64,000 nucleotides of DNA from Candidatus Poribacteria bacterium WGA-3G (GTDB lineage Bacteria > Poribacteria > WGA-4E > WGA-3G), in NCBI GenBank assembly GCA_000406005.1, contig ASZN01000001.1, forward strand, positions 124,001 to 188,000. The letters are read 5' to 3'. Positions within the stretch are counted from its first letter, which is position 1; every line of letters starts with the position of its first letter. The position numbers and the translations under genes were made by a program. Under the pieces are notes generated by a model. The model saw nothing but the letters and a program-made list of their open reading frames with translations. It had not been told where the DNA came from and searched no databases. This document shows positions 16,624 through 24,716 of this stretch, one piece after another.

Positions 16624-19173
16624 TTAGCGATTAAATAAGAAGGCGGGACTGTTGATTAATGCCCAGAGCAAATCTTGTACGCCTTCTTCTCTCGATTCAG
16701 CGTTGGCGATATATTCAACCGCTACTGCATATTCGTTCTTCTCTGGTAACCGAGAAAGTGTTGCGAGATATAGTTCTTCAACGAGAACTCGGTCATCTTG
16801 ATTCGTTTTAATAAGTTTTGCGACACGTCCTTCTGGATCAATGAGTGCTTCTGCGACCGTGGGTCCATTAATGAGGTTCATTGCGTGTGCGAGACTAACC
16901 TCGGTTGTGCGTTCACATTCACAAGAGGTCTCGCGTTCGGGTCTGCCAAACAGTTTCAAAAATCCGTCATCTTTGACCTTGCTATCTGGTAATTGGGCTG
17001 CTCGGAAGTTTTTAGGGACCTCTTGGAACCGTGGTCGGCTTCCTGTTGCGACACCGATAGCATCTAACAACTGTTCAGCGGTTAAGCGTCTTGCCACGGC
17101 GTGTGAGAAGTTAATCGTATCTGACCTGTTCCACTTATTCGTCTTGATGCTCTGTTGATAGGCTCGTGAACGTGCAATTGTCTTCATGATATGCTTCATG
17201 TCAAACCCACTGTCGACGAAATCTTTCGTCAACGCGTCAAGCAGTTCGGGGTTACTCGGCGGATTACTTGTTCGGATGTCGTCAACGGGTTCAATAATCC
17301 CGCGCCCCATGAAGTAGCTCCAGATACGGTTCACGCCTGCGCGTGCGAACATTGGGTTGTCCTTTGAGGTAAGCCATGTTGCAAGCGTCTGTTGCTTATT
17401 ATCGACGTGTGCGGCCACTTCCCCAAACGGGACAGACGGGTTAACCACTGCCAACGTTCGCGGGTGTTGTACCGGTTGAGGGGTGTAGCTGGCATAGACG
17501 ACTTCATCACCGGGTAGCTGCCCGGGTTTTATCTGGACATCAGCAAAAAATGCACCGAGTTCATAATACTGATTTTGCGTCCACTTCTCAAACGGATGGT
17601 CGTGACATTTATTGCAAGAGAACCGGACCCCCAAGAAGAGTTGCGTTGTATTCTCCACAGCAGCCGTATATTCGCGTGAAACGCGGAAATAGTTTGCCGC
17701 AGGATTCTGATATGTACTTCCGCTTGCGGTGATTAGGTCCCGCACGAACTCATCGTACGGACGATTCTGTGCGATAGCCTGATGAATCCACTGCCGGAAG
17801 AGCCAGACACCGCGTTCACCGAGGAACTTACGGTTAGACTGTAACAGGTCCGCCCATTTATGCGTCCAGTGGTCAACAAACTCAGGTGTTTCGACGAGTT
17901 CGTCAATTAGTTTCTCGCGTTTGGTTTTAGAATCCGTGGTATCAGTGAAGAAGCTGCGAGCCTGCTCAGGTGTCGGTGGTAAACCTGTGAGATCGAAATA
18001 GATACGTCGTACGAACTCTTCATCGGTGCAGAGATCAGACGGCAGGACTTTCATCCGTTTGAGTTTATTGTGTACGTGCGTATCAATGTAGTTGTATTCA
18101 GGGGTCTGAACCCATTTGTATCCGCGCCTGTCGCCCATAACGATGATGCCGTTCGTGCTGTATGCGCCTTCATATCGTGTAAGGATAGCGGTTTCGCCGC
18201 GGCGTTCTGCCGTTATGACACCGTCGTCAGTAATTTTTGCGACTTCATTGACGCTGCTCGTAAACTTCGCTTCACGGGTGACATCCCGCGTTGTACCATC
18301 CGGATAGTGGGCAATCACGATAAGTTGCTGCCTCATCCCCGGTATAGCGAGTTCAGCGGAATCCGGCATGACCTCTAATCTTTCGACCCGCTGCGTCGTT
18401 TCGACATCAGAATTCGCACCCTCTGCTATCCATTGGCGGATGAGCTCGTAATCGCGTGATCCCGGGACAATGACCTGGCCACCTTTGTGTGGTACTTCGG
18501 ATGTCGGCTTTAGGAGCATTAGGCTCTGTTCAGGGAACGCTCGGTTGAAACGCCTACCGGATATATCCTCAATCAGGAGTTCATAATCAAAATCGGGATC
18601 ATAACCGCGGAGTGAAAGTTTGAATCCGTTTTTTCCCTTCGCTGCACCGTGGCATGTGCCGTTATTACACCCAGCGTGGCTGAGGAGCGGCATGACATCT
18701 CGCACAAAACTGACAGGTTGCGCTTCAACGCTATTAACGGTAACTGGTAATTCAGTGCTCACGCCTTTGACGGTAACGACAATGTTCGTTGTACCGACAG
18801 ATTCCGGGAAGATATAACCATCTTCATGTACCTTTACCGTGGTATTCGCAGGTTTCAACACTGCCCACGGTGTTACATCCACCCATGTACCATCTTTCGT
18901 CCTACCCGACACAAGGACGCGTCTACCGTCGCGTGCATGCTCTAATGTCAGTGCTTCTGGATGGACTTTCAACTCCGTTAAAGCAACGCTTGCTATCCAT
19001 TCCTCTGCTGTCGGAACCATTGTACTCGCGGGCTGCGCCATCTCACTCCGCGCTGTTAAGTGGAACGCGAAGCAGATAGAGAATGCAACAAGGAGCACTG
19101 TTACAAAGTTAGACCTGGGTTTCATCAAAAATTCGGCGTAGATACCCCCGACCATAGTTGACGGAGGAGACAC
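16624..19173 (-). CDS. DUF1549/DUF1553 c-heme-like surface protein
   Basis: This 849-residue planctomycete-type protein has a signal peptide (NFVTVLLVAFSICFAFHLTA). A bacterial Ig-like (BIG2) domain follows at about 60-150. Next is a segment with CNNGTCHGAAKGKNGFKLS, resembling the heme-binding PSCyt region. A second BIG2-like stretch precedes the DUF1549 domain with CNKCHDHPFEKW, a CxxCH c-heme motif. The C-terminal DUF1553 domain contains NRIWSYFMGRGIIEPVDDIR and the SREEGVQDLLWALINSPAF ending. The start is uncertain: a GTG at 19173 follows AAGGAGG very closely, and the ATG at 19125 gives the cleanest signal peptide. It is first gene of the apparent DUF1549-DUF1501 operon. Function within the family is unproven. 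Confidence 0.9.
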   Translation of the reverse strand: MSPPSTMVGGIYAEFLMKPRSNFVTVLLVAFSICFAFHLTARSEMAQPASTMVPTAEEWIASVALTELKVHPEALTLEHARDGRRVLVSGRTKDGTWVDVTPWAVLKPANTTVKVHEDGYIFPESVGTTNIVVTVKGVSTELPVTVNSVEAQPVSFVRDVMPLLSHAGCNNGTCHGAAKGKNGFKLSLRGYDPDFDYELLIEDISGRRFNRAFPEQSLMLLKPTSEVPHKGGQVIVPGSRDYELIRQWIAEGANSDVETTQRVERLEVMPDSAELAIPGMRQQLIVIAHYPDGTTRDVTREAKFTSSVNEVAKITDDGVITAERRGETAILTRYEGAYSTNGIIVMGDRRGYKWVQTPEYNYIDTHVHNKLKRMKVLPSDLCTDEEFVRRIYFDLTGLPPTPEQARSFFTDTTDSKTKREKLIDELVETPEFVDHWTHKWADLLQSNRKFLGERGVWLFRQWIHQAIAQNRPYDEFVRDLITASGSTYQNPAANYFRVSREYTAAVENTTQLFLGVRFSCNKCHDHPFEKWTQNQYYELGAFFADVQIKPGQLPGDEVVYASYTPQPVQHPRTLAVVNPSVPFGEVAAHVDNKQQTLATWLTSKDNPMFARAGVNRIWSYFMGRGIIEPVDDIRTSNPPSNPELLDALTKDFVDSGFDMKHIMKTIARSRAYQQSIKTNKWNRSDTINFSHAVARRLTAEQLLDAIGVATGSRPRFQEVPKNFRAAQLPDSKVKDDGFLKLFGRPERETSCECERTTEVSLAHAMNLINGPTVAEALIDPEGRVAKLIKTNQDDRVLVEELYLATLSRLPEKNEYAVAVEYIANAESREEGVQDLLWALINSPAFLFNR

Positions 19174-19394
19174 CGACCTCCTTATTAATCTTCTGTTGTT
19201 TTTTCGATGAGGTGTTCACTGAGATTTTCTCTCACCTTATACGCTATTTGCTATGGCACACCTATCGAAAACGGGTTTCCGCTTAATCTACATTCAATTT
19301 TGGACAATATTTTAAGAATCCTTGTGCAAATGAAAATGTTCGGTCGCGATTGGTGTATATCAATCTACGCGCTGTCTCAATTCTGTGCCAAAAT

Positions 19395-20282
19395 CTACGT
19401 AAGATCCCAAAGTAGAACGGAGTTGTCTTCACTCCCACTTGCGAGTACGTTGCCATCAGAGGCATATAGGACATTCCTGACACTCCTTGTGTGTCCAGCG
19501 AGTGCGCCTTTAGGTTCGCCTGTTTCTGCGTCCCACAACCGCACTGTCTCGTCGCGTCCGCCGCTCGCCAGCGTGCTTCCATCCGGCGAATAGGTGACGC
19601 TCCAAACGTAGCCGACATGTCCTGTAAGCGTTGTAATCAAACTGTTTTCAAACATATTCCACAACCGAATTGTACCGTCAATACTTCCGCTTGCGAGTGT
19701 ACTTCCATCTGGGGAATAAGCGACGGAATTGACAATATCTTTATGTCCTGTGAGCGTGGTTTTGTGTCTTCCAGTCGCAGCATCCCAGAGAACCACGGTG
19801 TCGTCTCCACTTCCCGCGGTGAGTGTGCTGCCATCAGGAGAATACGCGAGACATCTAACGGAACTTGTATGCCCTTCAAGAACGTTTTTTGCGTCCCCAG
19901 TGCTTGCGTCCCATAACCGTACCGTGCCGTCCGGACCTCCACTTGCGACTGTAGTCCTGTCGGATGAATAGACGACGCTTCTCACGGCATCTGTATGTCC
20001 TTTGAGCGTGGCTGTTGGTACGCCGCCAGCAGCATCCCATAGAATGACTGTGTTATCTACACCACCACTTGCAACTGCCGTGCCATCCGGTGAAAAGGCG
20101 ACACACCTGACATACTCCTTATGCTCCACGAGAAGGTTAAGTCCCAAACCGCTATCTACATCATAAATCCAAACGCCGATGTCGCAGGCGACTGCGAGTT
20201 GCGTGCCGTCGGGCGAGAAGGCGATATCTCCAGTTAGATTTCCTTGATCAAGTCGTGCTTTGACCCCTTTAGGTAGATTCAT
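19395..20282 (-). CDS. WD40 beta-propeller protein
   Basis: This 295-residue protein consists almost entirely of seven WD40 repeats, each with GH...V..VAYSPDGSTLASGS.D.TVRLWD, enough for one closed seven-bladed propeller. No signal peptide or catalytic domain is visible, so it is most likely a cytoplasmic interaction scaffold. The chosen ATG at 20282 has GAGG 6 nt upstream; the longer reading starts with TTG at 20309. The blades are highly alike, suggesting recent internal amplification. A -10-like TATACT lies at the complement of 20336-20341. Upstream, at 20404-20476, is an unusual cluster of GTGACGT motifs that may control it. No partner is evident from neighbours. Confidence 0.88.
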   Translation of the reverse strand: MNLPKGVKARLDQGNLTGDIAFSPDGTQLAVACDIGVWIYDVDSGLGLNLLVEHKEYVRCVAFSPDGTAVASGGVDNTVILWDAAGGVPTATLKGHTDAVRSVVYSSDRTTVASGGPDGTVRLWDASTGDAKNVLEGHTSSVRCLAYSPDGSTLTAGSGDDTVVLWDAATGRHKTTLTGHKDIVNSVAYSPDGSTLASGSIDGTIRLWNMFENSLITTLTGHVGYVWSVTYSPDGSTLASGGRDETVRLWDAETGEPKGALAGHTRSVRNVLYASDGNVLASGSEDNSVLLWDLT

Positions 20283-20403
20283 TTGTGCCTCTGTGTTTAA
20301 AGTATCCAATGCGTAAATTATTCCTTTTTACTTTTAGTATAGCATGCAAACCAAAATCTGCGGTAATTATTGTTTATTTTCCGATTCACATAATTGCGTA
20401 CAT

Positions 20404-20476
20404 GTGACGTGTTAAAGTGACGTTTAAAACGTCACAGTGACGTGCCTAAGTCAAGTGGGCCGTGAAGATGTGACGT
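20404..20476. promoter_or_regulatory. Cluster of five GTGACGT motifs
   Basis: GTGACGT occurs at 20404, 20417, 20437 and 20470, and inverted at 20429-20435. Two of them make a 19-bp palindrome, GTGACGTTT-A-AAACGTCAC (20417-20435). This is upstream of the WD40 gene's promoter region and downstream of the gene at 20526. It looks like an operator array for a dimeric regulator. Confidence 0.5.
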
Positions 20477-20525
20477 TTTTTGCCAATTTTTTAATGTTAT
20501 TCGTGTTACTGGAGCGTATTTCGTG

Positions 20526-21380
20526 CTACTTCTGACCTTTCAATTCTCCCCAGACTATCGGCAACTTATCACCGGCGGTAACATCAGCGAATTCCGATTC
20601 ACTTGCTAACCAATTAATCACGTTTTCAGTAAGTTTCTCTATTTGATCAATACTGTCGTTGTTCTTATGGAAGTTCGGGAGTCGCCAGTTCATGTTAAAG
20701 ACTTTACCGGCACCGGCTTCCCAGTAGCCGAACGCTGCGATTCTATCGGTGTAATTGGTACCGCCTTCCCAAGCATGTGCAAGCGTCGTAAAATTCTTCC
20801 AAATCGTGTCGAAATAGTCGCCACTGACTGGAAATCCCGTTGAGTTGACCTGAATCCAATCCTCGACTTTCGGTGCTTTTCCATCAACATTTTCAAGTCC
20901 ATCTACCAACCCGAGTTCCAGCGTCTCTTTGAGGACGATAATACCGACCCTGCTTCCATCATTCTCAACGGGTCCAAATTTCCGTGGTTCTGCATTTTCT
21001 AATCCTAACGGCGTAGCATAGCGAATAGCTGCGCCTGTCAGCAGGACTGCGCCGCCACTTTCAGCATAGTCTAAGAACGCATTTATTTCTGCGTCTGACA
21101 ACCCGCCCGGATCAGCATCGCCATCATGCCACCAGACAACACCGAACTGCTTGAATGTATCGCTCTTCAAATCCGCCTTAGCAAGTTGTTTCGTTTTGAA
21201 CGTGTTTTCAGCGAACTCCAATGCCGGTGCAGTAAAATCGCCTTTGTCGCCGAGATAGACGAACCCGACTTCCACCGCTGCATTACCAATACTTATACCA
21301 AAACAGAGAAGAAATGTCAAACAAAATACGATTGGTCGGAACTTGTTAGCCAAATCTTGCCATTTAAAATACCGTTCCAT
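20526..21380 (-). CDS. Secreted glutamine-amidotransferase-like protein
   Basis: This 284-residue exported protein has a signal peptide (FRPIVFCLTFLLCFGISIGNA). The body has the alternating strand/helix pattern of a class I glutamine amidotransferase-like (ThuA/DUF4960-like) fold: VEVGFVYLGDKGDFTAP, FGVVWWHDGDADPGG, INAFLDYAESGGAVLLTGAA, and a late GYWEAGAGKVFNMNWR with a terminal helix. No catalytic Cys-His pair is evident, so a sugar-binding or structural role is as likely as catalysis. It has its own promoter at 21475-21503. The stop lies 217 bp before the WD40 gene, separated by the GTGACGT cluster. Confidence 0.7.
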   Translation of the reverse strand: MERYFKWQDLANKFRPIVFCLTFLLCFGISIGNAAVEVGFVYLGDKGDFTAPALEFAENTFKTKQLAKADLKSDTFKQFGVVWWHDGDADPGGLSDAEINAFLDYAESGGAVLLTGAAIRYATPLGLENAEPRKFGPVENDGSRVGIIVLKETLELGLVDGLENVDGKAPKVEDWIQVNSTGFPVSGDYFDTIWKNFTTLAHAWEGGTNYTDRIAAFGYWEAGAGKVFNMNWRLPNFHKNNDSIDQIEKLTENVINWLASESEFADVTAGDKLPIVWGELKGQK

Positions 21381-21474
21381 GCTTGCTCCTTATGCGCCTA
21401 CGCCGCAGACTGGTCGTACACCTAAAAATGCGATTAACGGAAACCAAACTTCTCTTTCACGCATCTGTCCATAG

Positions 21475-21503
21475 ATAGTATCATGCAATCACGTTTTTGT
21501 CAA
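21475..21503 (-). promoter_or_regulatory. Sigma70-type promoter for 21380-20526 gene
   Basis: On the minus strand, TTGACA (complement of 21498-21503), 17 bp and TACTAT (complement of 21475-21480) lie about 95 bp before the start codon. Confidence 0.6.
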
Positions 21504-21560
21504 AGCGTTGGTAGCAAATTTTCCAGTTTACCCTGTGTTTATAGATCAACTTCGCTGCAC

Positions 21561-22352
21561 TTACAAAGGCGAGTCTGGGTTATCACGACATTCGCGGAGC
21601 CGTTGATTTGCGACTTTCACGAAGTCGGGTTGAATCTCGAATCCGATAAAATCTCGCTGATGCCGCTTACAAACCACAGGACAGGTGCCGACACCAGCAA
21701 ATGGATCGAGAACCAGATCCCCCGGTGATGAACTCGCCAATACGATTCGCTCGATTAACTTCTCCGGTTTCTGGATCGTATTAAGTGCCTTCCGACTGAC
21801 CAATTCCTTTGACTTATAAGTTAGCTGCTTTATATCGCCCCAGACATCTCCCGGATTTTTCCCTTTCGGATTGTATTTGGTTTTGCCAAACTTCCCATTC
21901 GTCACAGATGGCACATTTTCACACCGAAGCCGATGTTCTAACTCGACAAGTTGCGAAACCCTGATAGCGTCGAGGTTATAACACTTCGGTCTTTCACCTT
22001 TGATGAAATAGCAGATGATGTCGTAATTGTTAGTGTAATTGATTCTACCTTGTGCAAGTCGACTCGGTTGATACCATACAATCTTTGAACGGAGATTCAG
22101 GAATTCGCGATAATCTATAAAGTCGACACAATCCGGTTTGCCGAACAGATAGAGTGCGCCGCCATCTTTGAGTTTCGGCGTAAGTCTTTCGATGAGATTG
22201 AGGTTGAACGCCTGAATCGAGGGGATGGCATCCCATGGATTCTCTGTTACACCGTACGGTCCATCACATACGATCAGATCCACTGAGGCATCTTGGACTT
22301 CATTCAATAGCGTAAACGTGTCGCCACAATGGATAGTGTTGCGTTCAAACAT
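21561..22352 (-). CDS. Site-specific DNA methyltransferase (beta-like order)
   Basis: This amino-methyltransferase of DNA is 263 residues from the ATG at 22352 (MFERNTIHCGD). A longer frame to 22472 overlaps the toxin gene and is less likely. The catalytic motif IV is LIVCDGPYG, an unusual DGPY in place of DPPY. It precedes the AdoMet-binding motif I, LVLDPFAGVGT, near the C-terminus, which is the beta-class order. A target-recognition region lies between. No restriction gene is adjacent, so it appears to be an orphan or regulatory methylase. It lies directly after the MazF/antitoxin pair on the same strand, so the three may travel together as an accessory module. Adenine-N6 or cytosine-N4 specificity cannot be settled from DGPY. 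Confidence 0.85.
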   Translation of the reverse strand: MFERNTIHCGDTFTLLNEVQDASVDLIVCDGPYGVTENPWDAIPSIQAFNLNLIERLTPKLKDGGALYLFGKPDCVDFIDYREFLNLRSKIVWYQPSRLAQGRINYTNNYDIICYFIKGERPKCYNLDAIRVSQLVELEHRLRCENVPSVTNGKFGKTKYNPKGKNPGDVWGDIKQLTYKSKELVSRKALNTIQKPEKLIERIVLASSSPGDLVLDPFAGVGTCPVVCKRHQRDFIGFEIQPDFVKVANQRLRECRDNPDSPL

Positions 22353-22396
22353 AATACAGTAATATCCTTGCGAAATATAGAATAAAGGCAAGGATA

Positions 22397-22777
22397 TCAT
22401 TGCGTCACCGCCGTAATTGCCATAGAAATCAAATCCATGATTCCAGGCGATAATATCCTTCCTCGCTTCCAAAGAAACCGCCGGGTGTCAGTAGAAAGAC
22501 TGCGCAATTGGAGCGTATCAACTGCGGATAACTTTGTGAGTCCATTTGTGTCATCCGGTTCTAGCTTCACATGCCAAATATTATTCGCGAAGTAATCTTT
22601 CCATTCCGTTATCGGGCAGACAATAGCAATAGGTAACATGCCCACTTCATCCGGGCTCACCACGACCACAGGACGTTCGTATTTGATTTCGTTACCAATG
22701 CTTCCATGAAGGTCCGCCTGCCAGATTTCCCCGCGACTCACATAAACAGGTGTAACTTCATTATCTCTTACATTCAT
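22397..22777 (-). CDS. MazF/PemK-family toxin
   Basis: This is a type II toxin of the MazF/PemK family, a ribosome-independent mRNA endoribonuclease, 126 residues from the ATG at 22777 (MNVRDNEV). The longer frame to 22828 would overlap the antitoxin gene. Family marks are VSRGEIWQADLHGSIGNEIKYERPVVVVSPDE, where GxExxxxRP contains the conserved Arg, and IAIVCPITEWKD. KLSAVDTLQLRSLSTD is the usual C-terminal helix. The putative antitoxin gene ends 17 bp upstream. A DNA methyltransferase follows within 45 bp. Toxin activity is inferred from family only. Confidence 0.88.
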   Translation of the reverse strand: MNVRDNEVTPVYVSRGEIWQADLHGSIGNEIKYERPVVVVSPDEVGMLPIAIVCPITEWKDYFANNIWHVKLEPDDTNGLTKLSAVDTLQLRSLSTDTRRFLWKRGRILSPGIMDLISMAITAVTQ

Positions 22778-22793
22778 CAATGAAATTCCGAAT

Positions 22794-23030
22794 CTACAAA
22801 TCTGGGTGTTCGTCAGACGTTTGTTCATAATGCCCTTTCATTTGTTTGGCTTGCTGTGCAAGGAGTTGACGGCGCTCCTCCAAGGAAAGGCGCATGAAAG
22901 CCGCTTGGGGCGACTGTTCATCTACTTCCCTGTTAATCAAATCAACTAACAAATGATAGGCGATCGGTAACTTGGCTTTTGGGAGTTTCTTCACGAGTTG
23001 CTCTACCTGAGTATATGTAACTGTTTTCAT
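22794..23030 (-). CDS. Antitoxin-like partner of MazF
   Basis: This small 78-residue, largely helical, highly charged protein has its ATG preceded by AGGTGGAGAA. It starts TVTYTQVEQLVKKLPKAKL and has a RLSLEERRQLLAQQAKQM helix. Size, charge and position directly before a MazF gene, 17 bp apart, make it the probable antitoxin that binds and neutralises the toxin and represses the pair. It is not the AbrB-like MazE fold that I can recognise. The DNA-binding type is therefore unclear. Confidence 0.75.
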   Translation of the reverse strand: MKTVTYTQVEQLVKKLPKAKLPIAYHLLVDLINREVDEQSPQAAFMRLSLEERRQLLAQQAKQMKGHYEQTSDEHPDL

Positions 23031-23219
23031 TTCTCCACCTTAAATTTTCATACGTATCTATTGCTTGTAAACATATCACCGCACTGGAGAGTGTTAGGTT
23101 CAAGCATAATTTTGTTATCTCAACTCCACCGACAGTTTTAACTTTTGTTGGCGTGGTGTATCGCCTTGCCAGCGACTCTTCCAAGTCCAACAAGGAACAC
23201 TACGAGTGTCAAAAAGGTC

Positions 23220-24695
23220 TTACATCGGTCCCACCCGTCGGGGTCCTATGTCCATAGCAAACATAGCTGCGTCAAAATTCCGCTTCAATAGATCCATCTT
23301 GATGTCTTGTTTGTCGGGTGCGTGCCAGAGATTGTCAAACTCATCTGGATCCTCAATCAGGTCGTAGAGTTCACCCTCCTCGTGCCCGTGGTAGACTGCC
23401 AATTTGTAACGTTTATCGCGGTACATTGTTGCATAAGAGTGGTCGCGGCCATTAACAGCGTCATAGTACTCACATCGAACGAAATCGCGGTGGTGGTTTG
23501 GATCCGCTTCACCTCGGAGGATAGGCAGTAGCGAGCGTCCGTGCATGCCTTCAGGCGGTGTTAATCCTGCTAATTCTAAGAGTGTAGGTGTCTTGTCGAC
23601 GAGTTCGACGAGCGCATCGGTCCTGAGACCGCTTACAAACTGATCCTGCCATACGAAAATCAGCGGCACCCTGACTAAACCTTCGTAAAAACGACACCCT
23701 TTCTGAATGAGTCCGTGATCGCCGAGCGTTTCGCCGTGGTCGCTGGTAAAGATGATAACCGTGTTTTCCCGCTGTCCCGTCTCGTCAAGTGTTTCGAGAA
23801 TCCTGCCGAGCTGCTCATCAATGAGTTGGATCATGGCGTAATAGGCGGCTTTGAGGGTCTTAGCATCTCTGGCACCGACTGGATTCGTCTCTCGGCGCGG
23901 TGTCTGTCCGTTCACACTAACGAGCGCGGGACCGGGCAAGATCGGATTCCGGATGTCCAGTTCATCTGGTGTCCGGACTTTGGATTGAAAATCGATGGCT
24001 TGTAGTCGGGTCTGCTGTTCAAGGTCACTGTCTTGGAAGAGTGGCTCAGGCATCTCCGCTGGGTTGAGTTGTTCTCTGTGTGTTTGCGGCGGATTGAAAG
24101 GCGGGTGAGGATCGTAGATGTTGACGCTCGCGAGCCACGGGCAATTGCGTTCCTCACGAATGAACGCAATTGTCTTTTCCGCACACCATGTCGTCTGATG
24201 CAATTCGGCTGGTACACCCTCTGGATTCCGGTTCAACTCGCCGAGGATGTAGCCCTTTGATCGGACCCAATCTGCGTAATCGTGTCCGTGTTCCCAGTCG
24301 TCTCGTGGTGCATGGCTGTATTGCCAGTAGCGGTATCCGTCATCTGTGCGCGTTTCTATCCGACGGTAAGCACTTGCGAGGTGGAGTTTCCCAATGAGTC
24401 CGCAGTCATAGCCGACATCAGCGAGCGTACGTGTCACAAGCGGATACGCGTTTGGAAAAAAATCGTTTCCGTTGCGATTCGCGTGTGTTGCGTTCGGGTA
24501 CATGCCTGTAAGAAAACTTGCCCGACTCGGTGTGCAAATAGGACTTTGACAATAGGCGTGTGTGAACGCGACACCATCCGCTACGAGGCTATCAATGTTC
24601 GGTGTTGACAGGTATGGATTCCCCAATGCGCCGATTGTGTCGTAGCGTTGCTGATCAGTGCAAACCCAGAGAATATTGGGAGCGGTGGCAGCCAT
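23220..24695 (-). CDS. Sulfatase / arylsulfatase family
   Basis: This type I sulfatase is 491 residues. The N-terminal metal-binding block is NILWVCTDQQRYDT. The formylglycine signature is CTPSRASFLTGMYP with Cys54. IIFTSDHGETLGDHGLIQKG is the second catalytic block, and the C-terminus has LYDLIEDPDEFDNL. No signal peptide is visible, so it may be cytoplasmic or exported another way. The substrate is a sulfate ester of unknown type; DQQRYDT and the overall layout fit the choline-sulfatase/arylsulfatase-like branch. It starts 22 bp after the stop of the c-heme/WD40/HMA selenoprotein and is probably co-transcribed with it. Confidence 0.92.
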   Translation of the reverse strand: MAATAPNILWVCTDQQRYDTIGALGNPYLSTPNIDSLVADGVAFTHAYCQSPICTPSRASFLTGMYPNATHANRNGNDFFPNAYPLVTRTLADVGYDCGLIGKLHLASAYRRIETRTDDGYRYWQYSHAPRDDWEHGHDYADWVRSKGYILGELNRNPEGVPAELHQTTWCAEKTIAFIREERNCPWLASVNIYDPHPPFNPPQTHREQLNPAEMPEPLFQDSDLEQQTRLQAIDFQSKVRTPDELDIRNPILPGPALVSVNGQTPRRETNPVGARDAKTLKAAYYAMIQLIDEQLGRILETLDETGQRENTVIIFTSDHGETLGDHGLIQKGCRFYEGLVRVPLIFVWQDQFVSGLRTDALVELVDKTPTLLELAGLTPPEGMHGRSLLPILRGEADPNHHRDFVRCEYYDAVNGRDHSYATMYRDKRYKLAVYHGHEEGELYDLIEDPDEFDNLWHAPDKQDIKMDLLKRNFDAAMFAMDIGPRRVGPM

Positions 24696-24716
24696 TGGTC
24701 ACCCTCTTCGTGTATA

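Noticed and set aside
19491..19916. 141-codon frame antisense to the WD40 gene
   Set aside because: The repetitive WD40 DNA keeps an antisense frame open; there is no start signal.
22942..23193. 83-codon minus-strand frame before the antitoxin
   Set aside because: It overlaps the antitoxin gene in another frame, with no ribosome site or recognisable features; the 190-bp gap at 23031-23219 holds nothing convincing.
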